This document shows, piece by piece, positions 1 through 11,377 of a stretch of DNA of 64,000 bases. Both the position numbers and the translations under genes were made by a program. The stretch is from Pempheris klunzingeri (Eukaryota; Chordata; Actinopteri; Acropomatiformes; Pempheridae): contig NC_092013.1 in NCBI RefSeq assembly GCF_042242105.1, positions 15,803,618-15,867,617 on the forward strand, given 5' to 3'. Every line of letters begins with the position of its first letter. Within the stretch, counting starts at the first letter, position 1. The notes beneath the pieces were generated by a model. The model was not told the origin of the DNA. It saw only the letters and a program-made list of their open reading frames with translations, and made no database searches.

Positions 1-82
1 TGTTCAGGTGAATTGTTTGATACGATGTGCTATTTTTCACATCTTCATAAGACCATTTCAACACAATCTTGTTATGAAGCCA

Positions 83-113
<31 letters not shown>

Positions 114-639
114 CCACTTGTTCTCTCATTTGCTCTACCTGATTTATATGCATCCTCACATTCCTTCACACACACGCACACACACATGCAGATGTACACG
201 TCCATAGTGCACACTGACACAAAGAAGAGTTGCTTTAGGTTATAAATCTGATTAAGTCCACCCACTATGTTTACATACTGCCTTCAACTGATACAAAGCA
301 AGAGCATCATGAATCTCATGAGACATTAGGTGAAGCCCCATACATCTCCCTTTGTTAATGTCACAACCAGCCTTTTTGCTCTTAGCAGTGGACATCCGTC
401 GACCTCCAGCAGCCCTCCACCAACAAACACGGCACACAGGACATTTACACCCATCATGAGTTTGGCGTAAAATCAATATTCACTAGGCACACATTTCATT
501 AGTAAGCAGATGAGCAGAACATGCTACACTGAGAGCAGAAGAGCGTCTGAGCTCCACGGTCAATACTAACCCCTGACCCTTTCCTCCTCCTGCCCCCCTC
601 TTCCCCTCCGTCCTGCCCTCCGTCTTCTTTTTCTTCCAG
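1..639 (+). other. itga7: Intron of itga7 at the left edge
   Basis: No coding exon is visible. A CA repeat occupies about 83-109 and a second CA-rich stretch about 165-190. A pyrimidine-rich tract ending in TTCTTCCAG at 631-639 is the acceptor for the first exon in the window. In mammals the alternative X1/X2 exons of ITGA7 sit next to the GFSVD region; I found nothing here that reads as such an exon. Confidence 0.6.
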
Positions 640-3600
640 GGTTTTCTGTGGACTCAGCCATGGGCATAATGAGCCTCGGAGAGCTGACCTTCGTGGCGGG
701 TGCACCTCGGGCCAATCACACAGGGGCAGTGGTGCTGCTGAAGAAGGACAACGTGTACCGGCTGGTGCCACAGCACATTTTCTGGGGGGAGGAGCTGGCG
801 TCTTCATTTGGGTACTCGGTAGCTACGACGGATCTCAACAGGGACGGGTGAGGAAATACTGAACCAGATGTAATAGATACAGGGCGACCTGTGGTGGAGG
901 AAATATTCAGATAATTTACACATTTAAATAGAAATAAAACAGTAGAAAAATACTCAATTACAAGTACTCCTGCATTTACAATTGTATTTAAATAAAAGTG
1001 TTTTCAGCAAAATGCACTCTTGATAGTCAGAGTTATATTTCTACAGTACTGGAAAATTATTATGGATGAACTAACATGTCACAGTACTTTTCAGTAGCTG
1101 GCTGAGGTAGAACTGCTTTATCATTCATTCCTAATCTATACTGGTCATCCTTAAGGTTTGGGCCACAGCCAAACCCAGCTGACATTAGGAAAGAGGCGGA
1201 GAAAACCCTGGATGAGTTGGTGGGCAGTCAGTTAAAGGGCTGACACATAAGTACCGACACATAGAGACCATTCATGCTCACACTCAGTCACCAACTGTTG
1301 CACCCAGAGTGAACCCACGCAAACATGGGAAGAACATGCAAACGCCACACAGAGAGGCACCAGCTGGCCACCAAGTTCAAACCAGGAACCATACAAAGTA
1401 AAGTGAAGTGAAGTGAGAAATAAAATATTTGCCCTTGAAATGAAGTGGAGCAGAAGTATAAAGTAGCATAGAATAGAAACAAAGTAACGTACAAATACCT
1501 CAAAATTTTACTTAAGTACAGTACATGATTAATAAATGTACTTTCATTCATTTGCATTCTACTACTGGGGGTGACTGTAGATGGAAAACTGGACAATAAA
1601 ATTTAGGGTCTCCCAAAACTCAGTTCAGTGCTTCATAAAATTGCGTTATTAATTAAGTCTCTGTGTGTTTCCGTGTCGACAGCTGGACAGATCTGATTGT
1701 TGGCGCTCCTAATTTCTTCGACCGTAAAGCAGAGATTGGGGGAGCTGTGTATGTGTACTTAAATCCCCTCGGTCACTGGGACGATCAGGCTCGACCCATC
1801 CGACTCAACGGGACCTATGACTCCATGTTTGGAATGACGGTCAGCAACATCGGAGATCTGGATCAGGACGGATATGGAGGTGAGAGCAGTGGTTTTTCAC
1901 ACAGTTCATCACTACCTGACAGAGCCATGGCCTCAAGGCTTATCTCATATGCTGATAAAAAAACACTGTAATTGACCAAGTACTATTCAGTTTCATGTTA
2001 AATGTAATATAAAATGATTACTAGATCCATTTTCAGCCAACCCTGTTTGAGGAGCAACATGGTTCCAACTTGTCCTTATGATACAGTGGTTTCTGTTTTT
2101 AACTAATTAAATGTAGAATATTAATATTTGAATATTTCTAATAATATCCCCTGATAACTGCGCTTAATCGATCCAACAGATATTGCTGTGGGGGCGCCAT
2201 TCGATGGAGATGGCAAAGTTTTCATCTACAGAGGCTCAGATGCTGGAATTGAAACAAAACCTGCTCAGGTGAGTCATAAGTTTCGTACATCAGCTTAGGA
2301 GAGAGCGGACCGAAAGAAGGAAAGGTGAAATGAAGAATAAAAATAAATAGATCAAAAGAAAGCAAGAATACAGAAATGACTATCTGGATAAATGATGAGT
2401 GTTTCTTATCAGGTGCTGGATGGTCGTGACTTTGATGTGAGACGCTTTGGATACTCCATCTCAGGTGGTTTGGATATTGACAATAATCAATACCCAGATA
2501 TTGCAGTGGGCTCTCTTAACAATTCAGTGGTTCTCTTCAGGTGAGAAAAGATTTATTCAAAAACCCAAATGATGTGCCCAGTTGTCAGCTCTGTAACTCT
2601 GAATGAAACTCCAAACCTAAGCGGAGATTAAAGACATACACATCAAATACAACTTTTATCCTAAATCTTACATATTTACTCTTCATTTTTATTGATTTAT
2701 TTATTGATTTAGTCATGATTTATCCTACCTACACATGTCTTTGTGTTTTTATGTGTCCCCAAGGTCTCGTCCAGTCATCCATGTAATCAGGGACATATCT
2801 TTGGACCCTCAATACATTGATTTGGGGCAGCACAACTGCAAGGGCAGAGACGGAGTCTGGTAAGAGGTGACAATGTGACAATCATCTGAAGTAAACAGAT
2901 TTTTTAAAAAACAACCCAGCTGCTAATGTATTTTACCATCTCAATCCAAAATACTGCTGTAAAAACAATAACACAGATCATTTCTCCACCATCTGCCTTT
3001 CTTAGTGTGGAGGTCAAGGCCTGCTTCATCTTCGTAGCCCACCCAGAACACTACTCACCACACATTAGTAAGTCACAGCCATTTTTGCTCTTGTCTCATG
3101 TGGGACTTCAGCCTCTTAGTGACAGGAGTCATTTCTATTTACAGTAGAAAGCAACCTTATCTGTGTGGTAACATTACACTTTATTTTGATGAAATCACAG
3201 CTGCGTAATACTGTATTCCCTCAGATGGGGGTTTCGTATATGATGTATGTTCTGCCCCTGTGGGCTCTTTAAGTGCTCTCTGTGTGTGTCCTGACATTTC
3301 TGTTTCTCCCCTCAAGCGCTGGTGGTGCACTTTGAAGCTGACACAGAGCGCAGGAAGTTGGGCCTCCCACACCGCGTTAACTTCCTGGGCCGCAGCTCCC
3401 TGGAGCCCGAGTACACTCAGACAGAAGAAGTGCAGCTGCATCGGCAGCGTCACCCTGCGTGCACCACTGCTATCTTCCAGCTCCATGTCAGTAACTTAGA
3501 TTTGTTCATGTTGTCTTCGTGTGTGTAGTCTTGTAGGGATTTTTTTTTTTGTTCAGTTTGAATTATCTGTGAGGAATAATTGGTGGTTCCTGGTCTTGGT

Positions 3601-6600
3601 TTTTGTCTTTTATTCTATTTTATTCTGATAGCAAAAAAACTGATGGAAATAATAATACCTGAATAACAGTAAAGGTATAGCCTGACTTCTTTGATAATCT
3701 ACCTTTCGTAGGGAGTTTTGGGCCATCGCTTTACATTTCATTCAGTATTATGGCATGCACAAATTAAAAAGCTGCAAAAATTCAAAATCTCCACTCTTTT
3801 GCACCATGAACAAACTCTTGTCCAAGTCCTTTATTGTGCATTAATCTTTTTTATACTCTGTCCATGCAGGAGGGCATCCGTGACAAACTGCGTCCCATCT
3901 CGTTGGCGATAACCCATACCATCAAGCCTGTGCCGCCACGCAGACACTCAGGTGCCAAGAGGCTGGAGAAGCTGGCGCCTGTACTGAACATTTTCCCCTC
4001 TAATACTCTGCACTCTGAGGTATGTAACCAAAAGGAAGCACAAGTGTTTTATGGTCGGGATTAATTTTAATGGGCTACACTTGGCCGCAGATGACTGTTT
4101 AAACAAGTCAAGCTTTATGAGACACTTCCAAACAACAGTGTTTCTTAAAAATAATTCAGGCCCGTCAGGGCTAGTTAAAGTCAAAAATATGACACATAAA
4201 ACATGCAGAATGACCGGTGTGATTGCTTGATTGGAATCTGTCGTCTCTTTCTCACCTCAGTAAAAGTAAAAGATCCTTTACACACATAAAGCACAATTAA
4301 CTGAGTCAACATTTTTTTCCTGGAGCCTTCTGCTGATTCACCTTCTTGCCTTGCCTACACACACACATCAGCTGGCTGCCTCCGTGCTTAATAGGCACAT
4401 ACTGAAAAGAAAGAGTAGAAAAGTGTAATGAAACATACGGTTAATTTTCATTATCCATTCATGTGTTGATTATTTTCTCGATTGCTTGATTTTTATGTTT
4501 AATCTATAATCTATTTTCCAGAGCCCAAGGTTAAAACCCACCTTACTATCACAGAGGACAAAGAAAACCAGAACATATGAACATTTAAGAAGCTGGCAGT
4601 GAATTCTGCTCAAAAATAACTTTATGAATTTTCACTTGATTGTTGAATCAATTGACTGAATAACTTTTTCAGCCTTAATTACAGTCAAAACATTTCAAGT
4701 CAACACATTTCAGCATTTGCATAATTAGATCTCGTATTAAAACCCTGACAGTAGATGAAGGAAGTGCTTTGAGATTTAATAAGCGACTTCACGTCTGCCT
4801 CTGAAGGTGAACTTCCTGCGAGAAGGATGCGGCACGGACAAAATCTGCCAGAGCAACCTGAAGCTGAGCTACCAGTTTGGAACAAGGCCCCTGAACTCCG
4901 ACCTCTTCACCCCTCTGCCAAAGTTAGTATCTGCAGTGGCCGCCCCGTGTGAGCGCGTGGCCTTGATGATGTGAGCTGTTGCCTGAGAGACTGTCGCCTG
5001 GCAACGCAGCGCAGTTGTGATGATGAATATACAAATGTTTGGGATGAAACTGCTTGTTTTTCTGTCTCTATTATGTTTATTTGTCAGTATTCACTTGTTG
5101 ATCTAAATTTCATGTTTCTTTGCCTCTTTAATTTGATACCTTTGGTTGTTAACATGTCTGGAATAATAAATGTTAGAATGTCATTTGTACTTATTTTTTT
5201 GATTTATCGTATTTCCTCAAACAGTAACCAGGTCTTTATTAGAGGCAGGCTTATATTAGAGACAGGACTTTATTTGTAATTCTATGGTTTATAATAACTA
5301 CAAAGTGTAGAAAATAGCATATTCATATTGTTGATTCTTTAAAAATTAAATTTAAATGAAAATGTACATTATGTTTAAGTGGCAGCACCTTATGTAGCAG
5401 GCACCAGGAGTTTATCCACTCCCGGCCTTTATTAGGGGCATATTTTTCTTTGTTTGTGTCAACCAGCCATTATTAGAGACTGGCATATATTTGTCTAGCA
5501 GCTTTTATTTACGGTACCCTCATGTCTTATAGAATTAGGTCCTTTGAGATTACTCATCTAACAACATCCTCAAAAGTCATTAAAACTATTTGTACCAAAC
5601 CATCAGAGTTTTTTTGACCACTGTCTCCTTTCTCTTCATGTAGAGATGAGGATGATGTGCAGGTGTTCTCCCTGTCAGACCAGCGGTTGGTGGTGCTGGA
5701 GATCACCGTCACCAACATGCCCTCTGACCCCCTCTACCCCGAGGAGGACGGTGACGACGCCCACGCCGCTCAGCTGCTTATCTCCCTTCCAAACACTCTG
5801 TCATATGCCGGCTCCAGGATCCCACCACAGGTAAGATCTTTTTTTAGAGCTTTGTAGAGCTTTGTTGAGTCAGATTCATACACTGGAAACATGTATGTGT
5901 GGATTCCTGTTTTTGCTGATTATATTTGTTTGATATCCTCACTGGATGTAGATGAGATGTCAGGCGAACCAGAATGGCTCCCAAATCGAATGTGACCTGG
6001 GAAACCCTATGAAACGAAATACAAAGGTAAGGCAACAAGAAGCGTGAAATCAGTCAAAGCTTGGAGGACTGTCATAAAAATTATGCGTGATTATTAGGCC
6101 TTGTCTATAGTTTTGTCTGAACTGTCAACTGCGTCTCTTTTTCAGCTTAAGTTCTCCATCAACTTGAGCACATCTAACATCACAATTGAGACCACTGACT
6201 TGACAGCAGATCTTGTATTGACAACGTAAGTCCTCCACATCTTTTCAGTCTCCCATCAAGCTTTGATTATGTAATTTCATATGTTTATTACGACCAAATA
6301 AGACTTTGATCACAGTGTTTGTTCATGGTTTCTATCCTCAGTATCAGTGAGCAGCCTGACCTGGTACCAATCACAGCTTTTGCCAAAGTTGTGATAGAGC
6401 TCCCTCTGTCTGTCAGTGGGTGAGTGAAACCTTCACAGTGTCTCCATCTGTGTCTTATGTAGCTTAGAGATGATGCTTTGTTTTTGGTTAGTAACACATT
6501 TTATCCTTGTTTTCCCCTAACTTTAAGCCTGTTAGATTATGTTATTTCTTTGGCACTGCACATTATAAGCTATAAAAGGTGGAAACTGTGTGATGTTTAG

Positions 6601-8720
6601 ATATTTACACAGTAAAGCTTCTGTGCCTGGTAATCAGATATCTAGTCAGATAGCTATCCACATAAACACTCACACAGCTTCAGTAGCTCTCTGACCTGCT
6701 GATGTGACTGTGTTCTACAGGCTTGCTCGTCCTCACCAGCTGTTCTTCAGCGGGACAGTGAGGGGAGAGAGTGCCATGACCAGTCTGGAGGACATCGGCA
6801 GCCCCGTGGATTTTGAGTTTGTGGTAAGAAATGTATATGCAGTTTCAAAATACAGTTACAGTCATGCCTGTGTGTGTGTGTGTGTGTGTATTTGTGCTTT
6901 GATTGCCAAGTGGTCCACGATGACACATCATGACTGTAGGAAGACACACATCTTCTTATAATCTGTCTACTAATGTATGAGACATTTCTGTCAGTAGAAC
7001 TGAGGAAGGGAAAGGAGAGGAAAACAAAAGAAAGGAAAACTGTCAATCATCACAGTTCCGCCTTGTATTTTTTTTCTGCTAGGTTGCTAATCCCGGACAA
7101 GCTCTGCAGACGCTCGGCTCGGCCTTCCTCAACATCATGTGGCCTTATGAGCTGGCCAATGAGAAATGGCTCCTGTATCCCGCCAGCTTGAAGTTTGAGG
7201 GTCACCCAAACACACAGTGCACCCCACCCTTGAATCCTCTGAGGCTACACAGCTCGTCACCCGTAGAATTTCCACAGCCCGTGAATCACACGGTAAGCAG
7301 AGCAGAGGTTATTTTTGACTCTGTAAGAGTTATTTTAACACCATCAGTGAACATCTAAATTCTACTTGGCCGACATCCACCTTTACGACCACAGAAGGTT
7401 TTATATTTCTATACTGCTTTGTCATGTCCACACTGACAGTTTTATGCTGTTTGTTAAGCACAAATGAGACTGATCTATCTCTGCCTGTATGCATGCGGCA
7501 CTTCCAGCAGGCTGGGCGAACACGCCGCTCCCACCCTGGGGACGAAGGTCAAGTGATGACAAAAAACAGTGTGGGACGCACCACCCCAGCTGTGGCAGCT
7601 TCAGAGAGACGCAAGTCACTCAAACTGGTAAGAGGGAAGAGAGGAGAGAAGGCAAGAGGAGAAATGAGCTGCTGCTTATGTCTAAGAGTGCTCACCTGTC
7701 ATTTTTTCCTCCAGGATTGCCTGCTGGGGTCAGCACGCTGTGTCCTGTTTCAGTGTCCACTCCACAGCTTCTCAGGTCAGGCTGTCCTCAAGATCCACGC
7801 CAGGCTGTGGAACAGCAGTTTCATAGAGGTAAAAAAAAAAAATCCTGTGATCATTACACAGCACCTCACTGTGCATTACCATTACCATCCCAGCTTCAGT
7901 CCAGCTGTTACAGCTGCTGCTGCTGCTGGCGCTCACATGGGTCTAATGCAAGTGAATGAATGATAACTGCAGCAAAGGCATTTACAGAATGACTAATGAT
8001 GAGTGTGTGGAAGCTTTGGTGTCAAAGCAGTCAGCAAACGGTGAATTACAAAACTACAAAAGTAAAACCAGATTATAGAAGAACAGTATTTCCCTGCAGG
8101 TTTTATATGATATTATAGGTGTACCCAAAATCTATGATCACATGTTATAGGCTTGAACATTAATATATGTCTGATGTGTGCTATGTGCTTTAGCTAATAT
8201 GAAATGAATATGAAATGCTCTATGACTGGGATTTAGATTTTAACAGAACAAGGTATGCTTAAAAAGTATTAAGAGCTTATTATCTGAATGGACAAAGCAG
8301 ATTATTACTCGGAACTGATATGAAGTGATTCGCTTTTAAATACCAAGTTTTCATGACTGCTCATCTCTCTGTCTGTCAGGAGTTTCCAGCCGTCAGTGCT
8401 CTGGAGCTGCTGGTCAGAGCCAATATCACTGTCAAGTCCAGCATCAAACACCTGGTTCTCAAGGATGCTGCTGCACAGGTACAGAGTTCATTTCCGCACC
8501 TTTTACATGCTACAAACTCTTTAAATAGACCTGTTATCATTACAGACGTGTGTGACTGAGGCCTTTCAATTGCATCCCCCCTTCCTCTCCAGGTTCCAGT
8601 GATGATCTATCCTGAGCCGGGTCTTGCTGACCAATACTGGATCCCCTGGTGGATCATCCTCATAGCCATCCTGGCGGGCATCCTGCTGCTGACTCTGCTG
8701 GTCTGCATACTGTGGAAGGT

Positions 8721-8785
<65 letters not shown>

Positions 8786-11377
8786 AGGCCATTAAGAATT
8801 CTGAAGATCTTCAAGGTTGGCTTTAATACCAAATATTGATAATAATGCAGTTCAATGGCTTGTACATAAGAGGTCCTTATAGCTTCATTGACTTCATCCC
8901 TGTCCCCTCACTGCCCCGTATTGCTGAGGCATTTGCCCATCACTTTCCACGGGAGTCCAATTATTTCTGTCCGCTTTGATCCACTCTGTCCTATAATCAT
9001 TTTATTCCTTCCAGCTCACTCTGATCTGTTTCTTTCATCCTTTGTATTATTGTTTGTCCTCTGTGTTTCACCCCTTTTTGTTTTGCCTCCTCTCAACTCC
9101 ATCTGGGGACTCTCTATCCCTAAATCCCCTTTCTATTTCATTTATTCCATTGTTTGTCTGTTTTACTTTCCTCCCCACTTCCCTGTGGTGATCTCTTGCC
9201 CAGTGTGGGTTCTTCAAACGCAGTGAGCGGCGCCGACACTATGAGACGGAGTACTACAGCGCCCATTTGGGGGTCCAACCCTCGGAGGCGGAGAAGCAGG
9301 CGTCAGAACTATAATATAAAGAATATTTCACTCTGGCCTGCTCTCCCCTCCTCCTCTCCCTCCAAGCGGTAAAAATACTCACCCACAGCCACTTTGTTCC
9401 TCGCCCCACTGTGGTGTGGCTGGTGGTGTTCATTACAGTTTGAAATATTAGCACATTTTGACACTAGACATAGATATGCTACACAGATATGCTACTTAAC
9501 AGTGGGATGATGGGTAATTGATAATTTGTTATGCCCCGCCTTCGTTAGTTACTGTTGCTATGCTTTCTATTCTCACACTGTGTGTGTAGCGATAATGGGG
9601 GCAGATTTTGAAGTGTAGTTAGCATTAAAAATTTGTAGTAACTTTGGAAAAATGGGTCCTTGTTTTAAAACAGAAGTAGACAAAAATGAGACTTTTCATT
9701 TCTGGCAGGTTTTATCAGTTCTTGCTAACCACCTAATCAAACACTTCAAAACACTATCTCCAGTTAAGTTTCAGTTGACTCAACAAAAATCTTGAAAAAG
9801 AGGTCACTCTCTCAGCTGTTGAGTGTGTGGACGGCCCATTAACAACGCACCTGACACACTTTACACATATTCTAGTGTTAAGAGGAAAAAGTAAGATCAT
9901 AACCCTGATTGCTTGCTTCACTTAACTTCGTCTACATACTTGGACAAACATAACATAGATTTATGCTTTCTTGTTTTTAAACAATATGTTTTAGTTTTAA
10001 CTTTACAAGAGAAAAAGGCTTTTAGGGTAGGGTAGCATAGACCGTTTTGCACACAGTCAGGAAATACAACGCAGTGGATGTCATTAACGGAGCTTTTTTA
10101 ACGTGCAAACCCACAAACTGTTACATAGTTAGTTCAGGTTTCACTTCACTGTTCACCTTTCACTTCGCTAGTGTGCTTTCGCTGCATGCCAGCATCCACA
10201 GCTTACAGTGGAGCAGACAGACACACAGTTAAGTCCATATCTTACACCTTTGCTCTTGTGTTTTTGTTTTAGAAATGATAAAATACCTCTAGAGCCACAT
10301 GTGAACTGCTGCACCATGTAGAGAAATTCAAACCTTGACGCCTGCTGTGTCTCTGTTCAGAGGAGGAGTGTAGTGAACAGTCAGTTATAGTTATGGTATC
10401 GATGCGTCCTGCTGTGCTTATTCATCTTATTACAAGGACTCTTTAGCCAGTCAGACACTTGGCCTGAACAGCGTGTACACTTTGGCCACTGGGGTGCTTT
10501 ATGTTATTAGACAAAAATGTGCTGCTTTGTTGAATCCATTCAAAACTGATTTCTTTATTTAGCGTAGTTTTCTCCTTTTAATCTGTGCTTAATGAACACT
10601 ATCCAGCCATCTCTCCTCCAGGGCTTTCACATGCCTGCTGTGCTGTGTTTTGTGCCTCTGCTGTTGATGTTACAGTTTAATTATCTACACTTGTTCATTC
10701 TGGCACCCATCTAGGAAGACTATTCATTTTCACGCTTTTCAATCTATTAACTCTCTTATTTGACTTATATCTCATGAATAACTTTTTATAGCTTTTTCAG
10801 GTGCCAGAATCAACGTGTTCTTATTAATTTGTGCAGTTTTATCTAATGGCACTTTGGCAGTGCGCTGGTGTGTTAATTGAGGACACTTGAGATCTACAGC
10901 ATGTGGATGTGCTTTTTGGGTGGATGTGCCTTTTTACTGAGAAGTCACCTTGACTGCAGAGGGTCATCAGATAATCATTTTTTCTTCTCATCAGTCTGAG
11001 ATGAACTAAAAGACATTACTTCAGTGGAATAAATGAGATTTTATGACTCTTACAAGGCATGATATTGATCTTATGTACTGAAATGAGTTCAAACATTGCA
11101 GGTGATCTCTATATATAAAGACATCGTTTAATGCTTTGTTTTTTCCCTTCCTCTCTGCCACTCAATCCCCGTGGGCCTTTCTACCTCTGGCTGCACTCCT
11201 ACCTGCTCTCCTCTCCAACAGTGTGGCTTCTTCCAACGGGCCCACTATAAAGACAAATTGCCTCAGTACCACGCGGTGAAGATTCCTCGCGAGGACCGGC
11301 CGCAGTTCCAGACTGAGAAGTCAGGAGTTGTCCATAAAAAGGAATGGGCCACACACTGGAGCGACGGGAGCTCCTAA
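640..11377 (+). CDS. itga7: Integrin alpha-7, 3' part of gene (partial)
   Basis: Laminin-receptor-type integrin alpha chain, a type I membrane protein that pairs with an integrin beta subunit. Exons read: 640-847, 1683-1879, 2180-2268, 2413-2540, 2764-2859, 3006-3067, 3317-3486, 3870-4019, 4807-4922, 5644-5830, 5952-6026, 6146-6225, 6342-6419, 6721-6823, 7083-7292, 7508-7627, 7715-7828, 8380-8478, 8593-8718, then tail A (9204-9314) or tail B (11222-11377). All phases join without a stop, giving 838 or 853 residues. The propeller shows GFSVDSAMG and three Ca2+-binding repeats ([27 protein letters not shown]). Calf domains follow, then an RTRR cleavage site, a membrane helix and GFFKR/GFFQR. 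The propeller N-terminus lies left of the window. Body sequence also resembles integrin alpha-6, but tail B ([12 protein letters not shown]) matches what I know of alpha-7B. The location near npff, ppp1r1a and pde1b agrees. Confidence 0.9.
884..1575 (+). mobile_element. Short non-autonomous element of a common teleost repeat family, split by a SINE
   Basis: Both halves match a repeat I know from many fish genomes, with wording such as AGTGGTGGAGGAA at the left and CAAGTACCTCAAAATTTTACTTAAGTAC-like sequence at the right. The left half is about 884-1135 and the right half about 1391-1575. They are rich in the words AAGTAC and AAGTA. No coding capacity; it lies in an itga7 intron. The family is probably a small DNA transposon, but its class is recalled, not tested. 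Confidence 0.6.
1136..1390 (-). mobile_element. SINE-like repeat, antisense copy inserted in the element at 884-1575
   Basis: Read on the minus strand it shows the phrases TTGAACTTGGTGGCCAGCTGG, GCGTTTGCATGTTCTTCCC and GTCAGCTGGGTTTGGC. These correspond to the same family as the copy at 21310-21655. It interrupts the flanking element between two parts that would otherwise be continuous. Confidence 0.6.
4430..4680 (+). mobile_element. Degenerate inverted-repeat element rich in ATTAATCGATT-like words
   Basis: Sequence such as TTTTCATTATCCATTCATGTGTTGATTATTTTCTCGATT and the internal block TATCACAGAGGACAAAGAAAACCAGAA resemble a widespread fish repeat with ends like TTAATCGATTA. A related copy is at 50935-51260. 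It is non-coding and lies in an itga7 intron. The family assignment is from memory. Confidence 0.5.
5205..5520 (+). repeat. Element with repeated 'TTTATTAGAGRCAGGC' units
   Basis: The words 'ttTATTAGAGGCAGGC', 'aTATTAGAGACAGGAC', 'TTTATTAGGGGC' and 'TTATTAGAGACTGGC' recur across about 300 bases. A CGTATTTCCTCAAA-like left end and a TTTACGGTAC right end suggest short inverted termini. It matches my memory of a non-autonomous teleost element; no coding content. It sits in an itga7 intron. Confidence 0.5.
6869..6889 (+). repeat. (TG)n microsatellite in an itga7 intron
   Basis: About ten TG units directly read from the sequence. Confidence 0.9.
7517..7528 (+). other. itga7: Predicted furin-type cleavage site RTRR in itga7
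   Basis: The exon at 7508-7627 encodes Arg-Thr-Arg-Arg, which fits the R-X-K/R-R consensus of proprotein convertases. It lies at the position where laminin-type integrin alpha chains are cut into heavy and light chains held by a disulphide. The surrounding residues are basic and low in order, as in human ITGA7 and ITGA3. The motif is seen; cleavage is inferred. Confidence 0.7.
8653..8712 (+). other. itga7: Transmembrane helix of itga7
   Basis: Part of the exon at 8593-8718. About twenty hydrophobic residues follow the juxtamembrane IPWW and run into CILWK. The exon stops exactly before the Cys of the GFFKR motif, so both alternative tails attach directly to the same helix. Confidence 0.85.
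8723..8780 (+). repeat. (CA)n microsatellite just behind the itga7 tail-exon donor
   Basis: About 58 bases of almost pure CA starting a few bases downstream of the splice donor at 8719. It lies at the start of the intron before the two alternative cytoplasmic exons. Confidence 0.97.
9204..9314 (+). CDS. itga7: itga7 alternative cytoplasmic tail exon A
   Basis: Acceptor CCCAG precedes TGT, and the frame runs 36 residues from CGFFKRSE to a TAA stop at 9312-9314. It keeps the canonical GFFKR motif that clasps the beta-subunit tail. Its end ([16 protein letters not shown]) resembles the A-type tails of ITGA6/ITGA7. It starts in phase 0, as does exon B. Using it ends the protein, so A and B are alternatives. 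The A form would normally carry its own 3' UTR in the following 1.9 kb. Confidence 0.85.
   Translation, partial: CGFFKRSERRRHYETEYYSAHLGVQPSEAEKQASEL
9315..11221 (+). other. itga7: Interval between itga7 tail exons A and B
   Basis: No further coding exon was found. The part next to exon A probably includes the 3' UTR used when tail A is the terminal exon. A pyrimidine-rich stretch ending at 11221 is the acceptor of exon B. I saw no clear transposon here. Confidence 0.5.
11222..11377 (+). CDS. itga7: itga7 alternative cytoplasmic tail exon B
   Basis: A 51-residue tail beginning [12 protein letters not shown] and ending WSDGSS before TAA at 11375-11377. The block [12 protein letters not shown] is the alpha-7B signature and is also close to alpha-6A and alpha-3B tails. 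The conserved juxtamembrane GFFKR reads GFFQR here, a Lys-to-Gln change; the Arg that pairs with the beta-tail Asp is kept. Exon A must be skipped for this tail to be used. In mammals tail use changes with muscle differentiation; whether that holds here is unknown. Confidence 0.9.
   Translation, partial: CGFFQRAHYKDKLPQYHAVKIPREDRPQFQTEKSGVVHKKEWATHWSDGSS

Noticed and set aside
8566..8832. Minus-strand open frames over the itga7 membrane exon
   Set aside because: Shadow of the coding exon and the CA repeat.
640..11377. Calling the integrin itga6 or itga3
   Set aside because: The body resembles alpha-6 and the membrane helix is near-identical to it, but the tail B block [12 protein letters not shown] fits alpha-7B best, and neighbours npff, ppp1r1a and pde1b fit the ITGA7 region. 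An alignment would settle this.
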